Positions 44,189 through 54,183 of a stretch of DNA of 64,000 nucleotides are shown piece after piece. Numbering within the stretch: position 1 is the stretch's first letter; each line of letters starts with the position of its first letter. Made by a program: the position numbers and the translations under genes. This DNA comes from Herbaspirillum frisingense GSF30 (GTDB lineage: Bacteria > Pseudomonadota > Gammaproteobacteria > Burkholderiales > Burkholderiaceae_D), in the NCBI RefSeq assembly GCF_000300975.2, contig NZ_AEEC02000006.1:124001-188000 (forward strand), given 5' to 3'. The notes under the pieces are model-generated. The model saw only the letters and a list, made by a program, of their open reading frames with translations, was not told the DNA's origin and made no database searches.

Positions 44189-45388
44189 TCAGGCCGGCAG
44201 CGCCGCGGCAAGCTCGCAGGCCAGCACCTGGCGCACGGCGGCGACGACGTAATCGATCTCCGCTTCGGTGGTGCCGCGTCCCAGTGAGAAGCGCACCGCA
44301 TTGCGTGCCACTTCCGGCGAACGGCCGATGGCCAGCAACACGAAAGACGGTGCGGAGGCAGCCGAGTTGCAGGCCGAACCGGCCGATACCGCGATGCCCA
44401 GCAACTGGCTGGCCAGCGTGCCATAGCGGGTGGGCGGGAAGCTCACGTTCAGGTTGTGGGGTACGCGCTGCTCGGCGCTGCCATTGAGCTGCACGCCAGG
44501 CAAGTCTGCCAGCCCCGCCCACAGCCGATTGCGCAGGCTGCGGATGCGGCGGCCTTCTTCCTGCAGCAACTGGCCGGCCAGGGCGAAGGCTTCGCCCATG
44601 CCGACGATCTGGTGCGTGGCCAGGGTGCCCGAACGCATGCCGTTTTCATGGCCGCCACCATCGATCTGGGCTTCCAGCTTCAGGTCCGGATTGGTGCGCA
44701 CGTAGAGCGCGCCTATGCCCTTGGGGCCATACACCTTGTGCGCGGAGAAGGACATCAGGTCCACCGGCAGCTGCGCCAGGTCGATGGCGATCTTGCCGGC
44801 GGCCTGCACCGCATCGACGTGGAATACCACGCCGCGTTCGGCGCAGAGGCGACCCAGTTCGGCGATCGGCTGGATCACGCCGATCTCGTTGTTGACGTAC
44901 ATGACCGAGGCCAGCAGCGTATCGTCGCGCAGGGCGGCGCGGAACTGCTCCGGGGTGATCAGGCCATCGGCGCCGGGCTGCAGATAGCTGACCTCGAAGC
45001 CGGCCTTCTCCAGGGTGTGCATGGTATCGAGCACGGCCTTGTGCTCGGTCGCCACGGTGATCAGGTGCTTGCCGCGTCCACGTGCGCGCAGGGCATGGGC
45101 GCAGCCCTTCAGGGCCAGGTTGTTGGATTCGGTGGCACCGGAGGTCCAGATGATTTCGTTGGCCTGCGCACCCACCAGAGCAGCCACTTGCGCCCGCGCA
45201 TGATCCACGGCGCGCCGCGCCTCCCAGCCGAAGGGATGGGAGCTGCTGGCGGCATTGCCGAACTTGTCGGTGAGGAAATCGCACATCACCCGCGCCACCT
45301 GCGGATCGACCGGCGTGGTCGCGCCATAGTCAAGGTAGATGGGGAATTGCAGATCGGCCGGCGGGCGACAGGGGGCAGGGGCGTTCAT
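44189..45388 (-). CDS. cysteine desulfurase (IscS/NifS type)
   Basis: PLP-dependent enzyme of 399 aa moving sulfur from cysteine to acceptors. Seen: [11 protein letters not shown] at the start, [18 protein letters not shown], the PLP lysine K218 in [12 protein letters not shown], and the persulfide Cys C340 in SAGSACNSA. It is a group I enzyme but stands alone: no iscU, iscA or iscR nearby. It may serve tRNA thiolation or Fe-S repair. The downstream stretch of CGGGCCGCGTCAGGC repeats (44160-44200) is just past its stop. Confidence 0.9.
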   Translation of the reverse strand: MNAPAPCRPPADLQFPIYLDYGATTPVDPQVARVMCDFLTDKFGNAASSSHPFGWEARRAVDHARAQVAALVGAQANEIIWTSGATESNNLALKGCAHALRARGRGKHLITVATEHKAVLDTMHTLEKAGFEVSYLQPGADGLITPEQFRAALRDDTLLASVMYVNNEIGVIQPIAELGRLCAERGVVFHVDAVQAAGKIAIDLAQLPVDLMSFSAHKVYGPKGIGALYVRTNPDLKLEAQIDGGGHENGMRSGTLATHQIVGMGEAFALAGQLLQEEGRRIRSLRNRLWAGLADLPGVQLNGSAEQRVPHNLNVSFPPTRYGTLASQLLGIAVSAGSACNSAASAPSFVLLAIGRSPEVARNAVRFSLGRGTTEAEIDYVVAAVRQVLACELAAALPA

Positions 45389-45733
45389 GTGGGCGTGGTC
45401 GGACTAATCGGAATAATCGGAAGCTCGGGGTTGATCCAGCCGTGCGGCCGGCACATCGTATCCATACGTCATGGGTCATACGTTAGCGCGCCTGGCCACG
45501 CCGGGAAAAGGACTTTGAAGGTATTTGTATATACGCTTTACGGTTTTTCCTGGCGGCAATGCCGTGGCAGCAAGCGCAATGGCGCCAGCGGCGGCCCTGA
45601 TTCCCTCGAATTCCAGGTCAAGCAACGCCGGCATGCATTTGCTTATACAAAATTATTATACTGAAATAGAATACAGACAAACCTATAATTCGAAAATCAT
45701 ATGCAAGCACTTTGATCAAGGAAAGCGATTTCG
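45389..45733. other. AT-rich divergent promoter region
   Basis: About 345 bases between the desulfurase and the LysR gene. 45630-45710 is distinctly AT-rich (TTATTATACTGAAATAG and ATAATTCGAAAATCATAT). The LysR start is preceded by AAGGAAAG. A LysR operator (T-N11-A) is plausible but not unique enough to mark. Confidence 0.45.
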
Positions 45734-46672
45734 ATGGACCTGAACCAGCTGGAGGCATTTGCGGCGGTAATGACCCTGGGTAGTGTGACCGGCGCCGGTC
45801 GCAGCCTGGGGCGTTCGCAGCCGGCCGTCAGCAAGGCCGTCGGTGATCTGGAGGCCGAGCTGGGCTATGCCCTGTTCGACCGCAACGGCCCGCGGGTAAC
45901 ACCTACCGCCAAGGCTTTCCTGCTCTATGAAGAAGTGGAGCGCTCGCTGGTGGGCCTGCGCAGCATCCGCGAACGTGCCCAGGAAATCGCCCGGGAAGAA
46001 GTCCATCCCCTGCACCTGGTAGCGACTCCCGCGCTGGCCTCGACCATTGCTCCGGCCGCCCTGCAGTTGCTGGTCAGCGACAAGGGGCGTGCCTTTCCCG
46101 AACACGTCCATCTGCGCAGCGCGTCGGCCGAGCAGGTGGTGCATGCCGTCCTGCACCGTACCGTGAGCCTGGGGCTGACGTCCTTGCCGGTGGCCCATCG
46201 CGGACTGGACCTGCACTGGATCGGCGAGGCGCCCTGCGTGGCGGTGGTGCGCGCCGACCATCCCCTGGCCGGGCGCGACAAGCTGACCCGCGCCGCCCTG
46301 CGCGGGCAGCGCGTCATCACCATGTCCAATCGCTACCGCCTGCGCCAACGCGTGGAGAGCGCCCTGGGCGAAGACAGCCAGCTGGACGTGGCCATCGATA
46401 CCAACACTTCCTTCAACGCCATCATGGCCGCCCGCGCCGGGCTGGGGGTGGCGCTGGTGGAGCCGGCCACGGCCTATGGCATGCCCATCGAGGGGATGGT
46501 GGTCAAGCGGCTGGCGGTGGACATCCCTTTTTACTTTGGTGTGGTCACGCCCTATGGCAAGCCGGTCGAGGGCATGACCCAGAGCCTGATCGATGCGGTG
46601 GAGCAGGCCGCACGCCACACCCTGCAGGGCTTCGTCAAGCGTGACGCCAGCCTGCACGATGAATTGCTGTAA
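45734..46672 (+). CDS. LysR-family transcriptional regulator
   Basis: A 312-aa regulator: N-terminal winged HTH (about 1-60, SVTGAGRSLGRSQPAVSKAV) and a PBP2-type co-inducer domain (about 90-300). It lies upstream of and parallel to the monooxygenase-ABC-hydrolase operon, separated by 310 bp that hold a palindromic repeat. Probably controls that operon; the ligand is unknown. Confidence 0.9.
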   Translation: MDLNQLEAFAAVMTLGSVTGAGRSLGRSQPAVSKAVGDLEAELGYALFDRNGPRVTPTAKAFLLYEEVERSLVGLRSIRERAQEIAREEVHPLHLVATPALASTIAPAALQLLVSDKGRAFPEHVHLRSASAEQVVHAVLHRTVSLGLTSLPVAHRGLDLHWIGEAPCVAVVRADHPLAGRDKLTRAALRGQRVITMSNRYRLRQRVESALGEDSQLDVAIDTNTSFNAIMAARAGLGVALVEPATAYGMPIEGMVVKRLAVDIPFYFGVVTPYGKPVEGMTQSLIDAVEQAARHTLQGFVKRDASLHDELL

Positions 46673-46742
46673 ATGATTTTGTAGTGTGTAGCAGCGCAGT
46701 AAGTAACAAGTAACAAAGAGGCTGGGGCAGATGTTGTGTGCT

Positions 46743-46853
46743 GCCACTCACCGTTCGACCTGAGTAGCGGCATGGCCGCGTATCGAAGGCGCCACGCAGG
46801 TACGCCTTCGATAAGGCCCTGAAAGGGCCTACTCAGGTCGAACGGTAGGTGGC
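46743..46853. repeat. REP-like palindromic repeat, copy 1
   Basis: An outer 17-bp stem (CCGTTCGACCTGAGTAG at 46751-46767, complement at 46829-46845) encloses an inner stem TATCGAAGGCG/CGCCTTCGATA (46781-46791 and 46803-46813). A related element is at 52401-52516. Located between the LysR gene and the operon. Similar GTTCG..CTGAG palindromes are known as dispersed repeats in proteobacteria. Confidence 0.8.
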
Positions 46854-46982
46854 TGAAGTCGACACAGCCTCCCAACAGCGGCGTCAACCGGGAAGGGTGC
46901 CGCATCACAAGAACCCGAAATGAGACGATCGACGGCAAACTACCGTGCCGGCGACGTCTTTTCATGCTTTTGACGAGGCGAT

Positions 46983-48455
46983 ATGGACAACACCCAAGCG
47001 ACAACATCGAGCGCTCCCAGCCCGGCCGGACTGGCCGCCCTGGAGGCGCGTCTGCGCCAGGACCTGGAATGGCTGGCGCTGCCCGGCAAGTCGTGGACTC
47101 CGACCCTGGAACGCGATGGTCAGCCCGTGATCGACGTGGCCATCATCGGCGGTGGCCAGGCCGGCATGGCCGCCTCGGTGGCGTTGTCGCACCTGGGTAT
47201 CGCCAATGTCATCTACGATCAGTCCCCCAAGGACTTCGAAGGCCCCTGGGCCACCACGGCGCGCATGGAAACCCTGCGCTCGCCCAAGACCCTGACCGGT
47301 CCGGCCCTGGGCTTTCCGGCGCTGACCTTCCGCGCCTGGTTCGAGGCCCAGTTCGGCCTGGCGGCGTGGGACGCACTGGACAAGATTCCGCGCCTGCAGT
47401 GGATGGATTACCTGCGCTGGTTCCGCCGCGTGATGCAACTGGATATCCGCAACGAGCACCGCGTGCTGGCCGTGCAGCCGCGTGCCGATGGCATCGTCGC
47501 ATTGAAGCTGCAGTCGCCTGCGGGCGAGTCCACCGTGCTGGCGCGTCGCGTGGTGTTGGCCACCGGGCGCGATGGCCTGGGTGGCGCCTACCTGCCGCCG
47601 CTGGTGCAGCAATTGCCGCGCGACCGCTGGGCGCATTCGTCCGACCTGTTGGACTACGCCAGCCTGAAGGGCAGGCGCGTGGGTGTCATCGGTGGCGGTG
47701 CCTCGGCCATGGACAGCGCGGCCACCGCCCTGGATGAGGGTGCGGCGCGAGTCGATCTGCTGATCCGCCGCAAGGACCTGCCGCGCATCAACAAGGGCAA
47801 GGGGTCGGGCAGTCCCGGCCTGGTCAACGGCCACCTGCACCTGCCGGATGCCTGGAAGTGGCGCATCCGCCATTACGTCAACGTGCAGCAGGTACCGCCG
47901 CCTTCGGGCAGCACGCGCCGCGTCTCGCGCTTTGCCAATGCGCGCTTCCTGCTGGGCACTGCCATCGAGAAGGTGGACGTCAACAACGACGGTTCGCTGC
48001 TGCTGCAGACCAACCGTGGTCCGCTGGAACTGGATTTCCTGTTCTTTTCGACCGGTTTCAAGATCGACTGGAGCATCCGACCCGAATTCAAGGACATCGC
48101 GCCGCATATCCTCAACTGGAGTGATCGTTACACTCCGCCCGCCGGCGAGGAAGACGGGGAACTGGCCGATTCTCCCTACCTGGGTCCGGTGTTCGAATTC
48201 CAGCAGAAGACCCCGGGCAGCCTGCCGGGGCTGGAGCGTATCCACTGCTTCTGCTACCCGGCCGCCGCCAGCCATGGCACGGTGTCGGGCGATATCCCGG
48301 CCATCAGCGACGGTGCCTATCGTCTGGCACAAGGCATCGCCGCGCTGATGTACAGCGAAGATGTCGAGTACCACTACCGCAATATCCAGTCCTATGAAGA
48401 GCCGGAACTGGAAGGCGACGAGTGGACCGAATCCCCCTGGGAGCTACCCGCATGA
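46983..48455 (+). CDS. FAD/NAD(P)-dependent monooxygenase-type oxidoreductase
   Basis: A 490-aa flavoprotein with two Rossmann motifs: GGGQAGMAASVAL near residue 57 (FAD) and GGGASAMDSAATAL near residue 238 (NADP). The order and spacing resemble flavin-containing/Baeyer-Villiger monooxygenases, though the full FMO fingerprint FxGxxxHxxxY is not obvious. First gene of the operon; the downstream permease start overlaps its stop (ATGA). Substrate likely the compound imported by the transporter. Confidence 0.85.
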   Translation: MDNTQATTSSAPSPAGLAALEARLRQDLEWLALPGKSWTPTLERDGQPVIDVAIIGGGQAGMAASVALSHLGIANVIYDQSPKDFEGPWATTARMETLRSPKTLTGPALGFPALTFRAWFEAQFGLAAWDALDKIPRLQWMDYLRWFRRVMQLDIRNEHRVLAVQPRADGIVALKLQSPAGESTVLARRVVLATGRDGLGGAYLPPLVQQLPRDRWAHSSDLLDYASLKGRRVGVIGGGASAMDSAATALDEGAARVDLLIRRKDLPRINKGKGSGSPGLVNGHLHLPDAWKWRIRHYVNVQQVPPPSGSTRRVSRFANARFLLGTAIEKVDVNNDGSLLLQTNRGPLELDFLFFSTGFKIDWSIRPEFKDIAPHILNWSDRYTPPAGEEDGELADSPYLGPVFEFQQKTPGSLPGLERIHCFCYPAAASHGTVSGDIPAISDGAYRLAQGIAALMYSEDVEYHYRNIQSYEEPELEGDEWTESPWELPA

Positions 48456-49426
48456 CGGTCGCCATTGCAAAGAGCGTGCTGCAGGCGCTGATGGTGGTGC
48501 TGTTGATGACGGTGATCGTCTTCTTCGGCCTGCACATGATCGGCAATCCGGTCGATATCCTGATCGGCCAGGACGTCGACCAGGTGGACCGCCTGCGCAT
48601 CATCCAGGAGCTGGGGCTGGACCAGCCGGTCTGGCGCCAGTACCTGGCCTTCCTCAATGGCGCCCTGCACGGCAACCTGGGCAACAGCTTCGTGTACAAC
48701 ACGCCGGCCATCCTGCTGATCTTCCAGCGCTTGCCGGCCACGCTGGAACTGGCTTTCGCGGCGCTGTTCCTGGCGCTGCTGGTGGGGGTGCCGCTGGGTC
48801 TGTTCGCAGGCATGAAGCCCGACCATCCACTCTCGCGCCTGGTGATGACCACCAGTATTCTCGGTTTTTCGCTGCCCACCTTCTGGATCGGCCTGATGCT
48901 CATCATGGCCTTTTCGGTCACGCTGGGCTGGCTGCCCTCGGGCGGGCGCGGCCAGACCGCCGAACTCTTCGGGGTGCAATGGTCGTGGCTGACGGCGGAC
49001 GGCTGGCGCCACATGATCCTGCCCGCCATCAACCTGTCGCTGTTCAAGATTTCGCTGGTGATCCGCCTGACCCGCGCCAACGTGCGCGAGGTGCTGCCGA
49101 TGGACTTCGTCAAGTTCGCCCGTGCCAAGGGGCTGTCCCCGGCGCGGGTGGTGCTGATGTATGTGCTGCGCAATACCCTGATCCCGCTGGTGACCGTGGT
49201 CGGCCTGGAATTTGGCTCCACCATCGCCTTCGCAGTGGTAACCGAGAGCATCTTCGCCTGGCCCGGTGCCGGCAAGCTGATCCTCGACAGCATCAATGCC
49301 CTGGACCGGCCCGTGATCGTGGCCTACCTGATGGTGATCGTCTGCATGTTCGTCACCATCAACCTGGTGGTCGACGTGCTCTACAAGATACTGGACCCGC
49401 GCGTGCGGGTGGAGGCCAAGGCATGA
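48452..49426 (+). CDS. ABC transporter permease, dipeptide/oligopeptide type (DppB-like)
   Basis: Inner-membrane permease of 324 aa with six predicted helices. The family EAA-type cytoplasmic loop appears as DFVKFARAKGLSPARVVLMYVLRNTL (in parts). It overlaps the previous stop codon (ATGA) and the next permease by 4 bases. It forms the channel with the DppC-like partner. Confidence 0.92.
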   Translation: MTVAIAKSVLQALMVVLLMTVIVFFGLHMIGNPVDILIGQDVDQVDRLRIIQELGLDQPVWRQYLAFLNGALHGNLGNSFVYNTPAILLIFQRLPATLELAFAALFLALLVGVPLGLFAGMKPDHPLSRLVMTTSILGFSLPTFWIGLMLIMAFSVTLGWLPSGGRGQTAELFGVQWSWLTADGWRHMILPAINLSLFKISLVIRLTRANVREVLPMDFVKFARAKGLSPARVVLMYVLRNTLIPLVTVVGLEFGSTIAFAVVTESIFAWPGAGKLILDSINALDRPVIVAYLMVIVCMFVTINLVVDVLYKILDPRVRVEAKA

Positions 49427-50388
49427 GCGTGCCGCCAACCGAAATGACCCCGATGACCCAGGAGCAGGTGCGCGCCCGCGTGGCCGAGCTGTCGGCCTTC
49501 CAGGCCCCGCGCCGCGAGTCGCCCTGGCGCCGCGTGCTGCGCCACTTCGTGGCCTCGCGCTCGGCCGTGCTGGGCCTGGTGATCGTGCTGCTCTTGATTG
49601 TGGGCGCCATTGCCGCGCCCTGGATCACGCCGCAGAACCCCTATGACCTGATGCAGCTGGACGTGCTCGATGCCCGCCTGCATCCCGGCACCATCAACGG
49701 CGTGGGGACCTATACCTACTGGCTGGGAACCGATGGCCAGGGCCGTGACCTGGTCTCGGCCATCCTCTACGGTCTGCGCATCAGCGTGGGCATCGGTGTG
49801 GGCTCGGCGCTGATCGCCGGCGTGATCGGCACGCTCGTCGGCCTGCTGGCCGCCTACGCCGGGGGCAAGGTGGACACGGTGCTGATGCGTTTTGCCGACC
49901 TGGTGCTGTCGTTCCCGTCGATTCTGGTGGCCATGCTGATCCTGGCCTATGTCGGCAAGGGCATCTTCAACGTCATGGCCACGCTGGTGGTGCTGGAGTG
50001 GGCCTACTATGCCCGCACCGCCCGGGGCCAGGCGCTGGTGGAACGGCGCAAGGAATACGTGGAGGCGGCACGCGGACTGAACCTGTCGTCCTGGCGCATC
50101 ATGGTGCGTCACATCCTGCCCAACTGCCTGCCGCCGCTGATCGTCATCGGCACCCTGCAGGTGGCCCGTGCCATCACGCTGGAAGCCACGCTGTCCTTCC
50201 TCGGCCTGGGTGTTCCCATTACCGAGCCTTCGCTGGGCCTGCTCATCTCCAACGGTTACCAATACATGCTCTCGGGCGAATACTGGATCAGCTTCTATCC
50301 CGGCATCACGCTGTTGGTCGTGATCGTCGCCATCAATCTGGTGGGCGACCGCCTGCGCGACATCCTCAATCCAAGGTGGCAGAAATGA
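49423..50388 (+). CDS. ABC transporter permease, dipeptide/oligopeptide type (DppC-like)
   Basis: Inner-membrane permease of 321 aa. An N-terminal OppC-type domain (RESPWRRVLRHFVASRSAV) precedes five to six helices; the EAA loop is EYVEAARGLNLSSWRIMVRHILPN (in parts). The frame is open much further upstream, but the ATG at 49423 overlaps the DppB-like stop, the normal arrangement. ATGA overlap also with the ATPase that follows. Confidence 0.92.
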   Translation: MSVPPTEMTPMTQEQVRARVAELSAFQAPRRESPWRRVLRHFVASRSAVLGLVIVLLLIVGAIAAPWITPQNPYDLMQLDVLDARLHPGTINGVGTYTYWLGTDGQGRDLVSAILYGLRISVGIGVGSALIAGVIGTLVGLLAAYAGGKVDTVLMRFADLVLSFPSILVAMLILAYVGKGIFNVMATLVVLEWAYYARTARGQALVERRKEYVEAARGLNLSSWRIMVRHILPNCLPPLIVIGTLQVARAITLEATLSFLGLGVPITEPSLGLLISNGYQYMLSGEYWISFYPGITLLVVIVAINLVGDRLRDILNPRWQK

Positions 50389-51377
50389 GCGCCCTCACGC
50401 TGGAAGTGCGCAATCTGCGCACCCATTTCTTCACGCCCGATGGTGTGCTGCCGGCGGTCGATGATGTCTCGCTGTCGGTCGGTCGTGGCCGCATCCTCGG
50501 GCTGGTGGGTGAATCGGGCTCGGGCAAGAGCGTGACCGGTTTTTCCATCCTCGGCATGGTCGATGCCCCGGGCCGCATTGTCGGCGGCGAGATCCTGTTC
50601 CAGGGACGCGACCTGGTGCGCATGGACAAGACCTCCCTGCGCGAGCTGCAGGGCAACCGCATCGCCATGATCTTCCAGGATCCGATGATGACCCTGAACC
50701 CGGTGCTCAAGGTCGAGGCGCAGATGGTCGATGCCGTGCTCGCGCACAGCAAGGTGAGCCGCCAGCAGGCCCGCGAACTGGCTCGCGACACTCTGGGCAT
50801 GATGGGTATCGCCAGTCCCGAGGAGCGTCTGCAGGCCTATCCGCATCAGCTCTCGGGCGGCATGCGCCAGCGCGTGGCCATTGCCATCGCCATGCTGCAC
50901 AAGCCCGACCTGATCATTGCCGATGAGCCGACCACCGCGCTGGATGTGACCATCCAGGCGCAGATCCTGTCGGAGGTGCAGAAACTGGCGCGCCAGCATG
51001 GCACGGCGCTGATCTGGATCACCCACGACCTGTCGGTGGTGGCGGGCCTGGCCGATGAAGTGGCGGTGATGTATGCCGGACGTATTGTCGAGCAGGGCAG
51101 TGTGGATGCGGTGCTCGATGCGCCGCTGCACCCCTATACCCAGGGCCTGATCGGCAGCCTGCCCAGCAACAACCGGCGCGGTGCGCGCTTGCGCCAGATT
51201 CCCGGTATGACGCCCAATCTGCTGCACCTGCCCCCCACCTGTGCCTTCGCGGCGCGCTGCGAGCGCGTCAGCCAGCACTGCCTGGAAGCCCCCGGGATCA
51301 GCGAACCGCTGCCGGGCCACCGCGTACGTTGCTATCACCCCACTACCAGCCCACAGGGCAATGCGCAACATGGATAA
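50385..51377 (+). CDS. ABC transporter ATP-binding protein, DppD-like
   Basis: A 330-aa ATPase with Walker A GESGSGKS (near residues 41-48), signature LSGGMRQRV, Walker [13 protein letters not shown], and the C-terminal oligopeptide-type region with four Cys-containing motif ([14 protein letters not shown]) that may bind an Fe-S cluster in this family. Overlaps upstream (ATGA) and downstream (8 bp) genes. Confidence 0.93.
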   Translation: MSALTLEVRNLRTHFFTPDGVLPAVDDVSLSVGRGRILGLVGESGSGKSVTGFSILGMVDAPGRIVGGEILFQGRDLVRMDKTSLRELQGNRIAMIFQDPMMTLNPVLKVEAQMVDAVLAHSKVSRQQARELARDTLGMMGIASPEERLQAYPHQLSGGMRQRVAIAIAMLHKPDLIIADEPTTALDVTIQAQILSEVQKLARQHGTALIWITHDLSVVAGLADEVAVMYAGRIVEQGSVDAVLDAPLHPYTQGLIGSLPSNNRRGARLRQIPGMTPNLLHLPPTCAFAARCERVSQHCLEAPGISEPLPGHRVRCYHPTTSPQGNAQHG

Positions 51378-52377
51378 GGCCGTCATCCCCCTGATCGAAA
51401 CCCGCGCCGTCAGCCGTCGCTTTGGCGAGCGCCGCCAGGGCTGGCTGGAGCGCCAGTTGCAGGCACGCGGCTGGAGCCGTCCACCGGCCGTCACGCACGC
51501 CCTCGATCAGGTCGATCTGAAAGTCTTGCCCGGCGAAGTGGTCGGGCTGGTCGGCGAATCCGGTTGCGGCAAGTCCACGCTGGGCCGCGTGGCCTGTGGC
51601 CTGCTCGATCCTTCGGACGGACAGGTGCTGATCAACGGCCGCGAGCGCTCCACGCTCACCAGCAAGGAAGAAGCCGAAGCCCGCCTGCAGGTGCAGATGA
51701 TCTTCCAGAACCCCTACGCCAGCCTGAACCCGCGCCTGCGCATCGACCAGATCGTGGGCGAGGCCGCGCAAGTCAACGGCAAGGTCGAGGGTGACCTGGA
51801 TGAGTACGTCTGCCGCCAGCTGCTGCGTGCCGGCCTCGATCCGGCCCTGCGCGACCGCTACCCGCACCAGTTCTCCGGCGGCCAGCGCCAGCGCATCGGC
51901 ATCGCCCGCGCCCTGGCAGTGCAGCCGCAGATGCTGGTGTGCGATGAGGCCGTGGCGGCGCTGGATGTGTCGATCCAGGCGCAGATCCTGAACCTGTTCA
52001 TGGACCTGCGCGAAGAACTGGGCTTGACCTATCTCTTCATCAGCCACGACCTGGGCGTGGTGGAGCATGTCTCCGACCGCGTGGTCATCATGTACCTGGG
52101 CCGTGTGGTGGAGAGTGCGCCGGTGGCCGAATTGTTCGGCCAGCCCAACCATCCCTACACGCAAGCCCTGCTGGCCGAGGTGCCGCGCATGGCGGCACGC
52201 AAGAAGGAGTTCACCGCCATCAAGGGCGAGATTCCCAGCCCGCTCAATCCACCCACGGGCTGCCATTTCAATCCGCGCTGCCCGCATGCGATGGCGCGCT
52301 GCCGTGAAGAACAACCGCTCCTGCGCGAGATCGCGCCGGGGCATATGAGTGCCTGCCATCTCAACGATGGCCGATGA
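51370..52377 (+). CDS. ABC transporter ATP-binding protein, DppF-like
   Basis: A 335-aa ATPase with Walker A GESGCGKS, signature FSGGQRQRI, Walker B MLVCDEAVAALD (Glu catalytic residue present), and the C-terminal oligo_HPY region (CHFNPRCPHAMARC). A long N-terminal segment WLERQLQARGW precedes the nucleotide-binding domain. The start at 51370 gives an 8-base overlap with the DppD-like gene; an ATG 9 bases earlier is also possible. Confidence 0.92.
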   Translation: MDKAVIPLIETRAVSRRFGERRQGWLERQLQARGWSRPPAVTHALDQVDLKVLPGEVVGLVGESGCGKSTLGRVACGLLDPSDGQVLINGRERSTLTSKEEAEARLQVQMIFQNPYASLNPRLRIDQIVGEAAQVNGKVEGDLDEYVCRQLLRAGLDPALRDRYPHQFSGGQRQRIGIARALAVQPQMLVCDEAVAALDVSIQAQILNLFMDLREELGLTYLFISHDLGVVEHVSDRVVIMYLGRVVESAPVAELFGQPNHPYTQALLAEVPRMAARKKEFTAIKGEIPSPLNPPTGCHFNPRCPHAMARCREEQPLLREIAPGHMSACHLNDGR

Positions 52378-52400
52378 GAGGGGTTGTTGAAATGTTCCAT

Positions 52401-52516
52401 CTCCCGTTCGGACTGAGTAGGCCCCCCGGGGCCGTATCGAAGACGCTGATGCAGTTGCAGCCAGGCCTTCGATATGCAGATGTTGCAGCTGCGCTGCTAC
52501 TCAGTCCGAACGGGAG
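52401..52516. repeat. REP-like palindromic repeat, copy 2 (intra-operon)
   Basis: Outer 20-bp stem CTCCCGTTCGGACTGAGTAG (52401-52420) with perfect complement at 52497-52516; a small GGCCCC/GGGGCC hairpin and TATCGAAG/CTTCGATA inner stem lie inside. Same family as 46743-46853 but with different bases in the stem (GA/TC instead of AC/GT). It separates the ATPase genes from the binding-protein gene and may stabilise or partition the mRNA. Confidence 0.8.
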
Positions 52517-52592
52517 CAAGGGGGCCGTCCAGAAAGCCCCGAACTGATGTACCCGTAGTGCCTCCACCATGACCACACAGAGGAACCCGACC

Positions 52593-54179
52593 ATGAAGAA
52601 GACCCTCCTGACCCGCCTGCTGGCAGTTGCCCTGACCGGCGTGGCCCTGGCCGCCGCTGCCGACGCAGCGCACGCGCAGAACCTCAACATCGCCTTTGCC
52701 GACCCGTTGTCGTCGCTGGATCCGCAGTTGAACAACCACGCCGGCGACCGCTCGGTGGACCTGCATTTCTGGGACCTGCTGGTCCAGAACGACTACAACA
52801 AGCTGGTCCCCGGCCTGGCCGTGAGCTGGAAGAACATCGACCCCAAGACCTGGGAATTCAAGCTGCGCCCCAACGTCAAGTGGCAGGACGGCAAGCCCTT
52901 CACCGCTGACGACGTGATCTTCTCCTACCAGCGCGCACGCGCCGTGCCGGGCAGCGTGGCGACCTTCGCCGGCTACCTGCGCACGGTGGAATCGGTCACC
53001 GCCAAGGACCCGCTGACCCTGGTCATCAAGACCAATATCCCTAACCCGGATCTGCCGCTGAACCTGGCCTCGGTGCACATCGTCAGCAAGCACGTGGGCG
53101 AGAAGTCCACCACCGAGAACTACAACAGCGGCGCGGCCGTGGTGGGGACCGGCCCCTACAAGTTCGTCTCCTACACGCCGGGCGATCGCGTGGTCATGCA
53201 GCGCAATGACGACTACTGGAACGGCAAGGCCCTGTGGGAAAAGGTCAACTACCGCTACATCAACAACGGCGCGGCCCGCACCGCGGCGCTGCTGTCCGGT
53301 GACGTGGACGTGATCGACAAGGTCTCGGTGTCCGACCTGGCCAAGCTGAAGCAGTCGCCCAACGTCAAGGTCTATCCCTACAACGGCCTGCGCGTGCTGC
53401 TGATCCAGCCGAGCTTCCACGAAGGCCCCAGCCCCTTCATCACCGACAACAACGGCAAGCAGCTGGACAAGAATCCGCTGCTGGACGTGCGCGTGCGCCG
53501 CGCCATGTCGCTGGCCATCAACCGCAAGGCCCTGATCGACCGCATCCTGCAAGGCGCCGCCACCGAGGCCAACCAGTGGATGCCGGCCGACACCTTCGGC
53601 TACAACCCGGAGATCAAGAACATCCCCTTCGACGCCGCCGAGGCCAAGAAGCTGCTGGCCGAGGCCGGTTTCCCGGACGGTTTCAAGCTGACCATCCACG
53701 TCCCCAACGACCGTTATCCGCAAGCGCCGGAAACCATGCAGGCGGTGGCCCAGTTCTGGACCCGCATCGGCATCAAGACCCAGGTCGAGGTGCTGCCATG
53801 GGCGTCGTATTCCTCGCGTGCCAACAAGAACGAGTTCGCGGTCTCGGTCCTGGCCTGGGGTAACGGCACCGGCGAAGCCAGCTATGCCCTGGTCAACGTG
53901 CTGGGTTCGGTCGATCCCAAGAAGGGCATCGGCGCCTCCAACTGGAACCACTACAGCAGCCCGGCCGTGGACAAGGCCCTGGCCGATTCCACCGCGGAAT
54001 TCGATCCTGCCAAGCGTGAAGCCATCCTGCGTGGCGCCGCCAAGACGGTGTCGGAAGAAGTGGGCGTGATCCCGCTGTACCACTACCAGAACATCTGGGC
54101 CGCCAAGAAGGGCCTGAAGGTCACCCCCATCAGCAGCGACCGCACCACCGCCATGATGGTGACCCAGGACAAGAAGTAA
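52593..54179 (+). CDS. ABC transporter substrate-binding protein, DppA/OppA family (SBP_bac_5)
   Basis: Periplasmic binding protein of 528 aa with signal peptide MKKTLLTRLLAVALTGV.. cut after AHA near residue 28. The body carries the SBP family 5 landmarks: LVPGLAVSWKNIDPKTWEFKLRPNVKWQDGKPFTADDV (in parts) and INRKALIDRILQGAATE. GAGGAA eight bases upstream of the ATG at 52593. Ligand: a peptide or another bulky compound; the context of hydrolase and peroxidase genes does not point to simple peptide nutrition. It precedes the hydrolase gene by 4 bp. Confidence 0.92.
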   Translation: MKKTLLTRLLAVALTGVALAAAADAAHAQNLNIAFADPLSSLDPQLNNHAGDRSVDLHFWDLLVQNDYNKLVPGLAVSWKNIDPKTWEFKLRPNVKWQDGKPFTADDVIFSYQRARAVPGSVATFAGYLRTVESVTAKDPLTLVIKTNIPNPDLPLNLASVHIVSKHVGEKSTTENYNSGAAVVGTGPYKFVSYTPGDRVVMQRNDDYWNGKALWEKVNYRYINNGAARTAALLSGDVDVIDKVSVSDLAKLKQSPNVKVYPYNGLRVLLIQPSFHEGPSPFITDNNGKQLDKNPLLDVRVRRAMSLAINRKALIDRILQGAATEANQWMPADTFGYNPEIKNIPFDAAEAKKLLAEAGFPDGFKLTIHVPNDRYPQAPETMQAVAQFWTRIGIKTQVEVLPWASYSSRANKNEFAVSVLAWGNGTGEASYALVNVLGSVDPKKGIGASNWNHYSSPAVDKALADSTAEFDPAKREAILRGAAKTVSEEVGVIPLYHYQNIWAAKKGLKVTPISSDRTTAMMVTQDKK

Positions 54180-54183
54180 GCCC

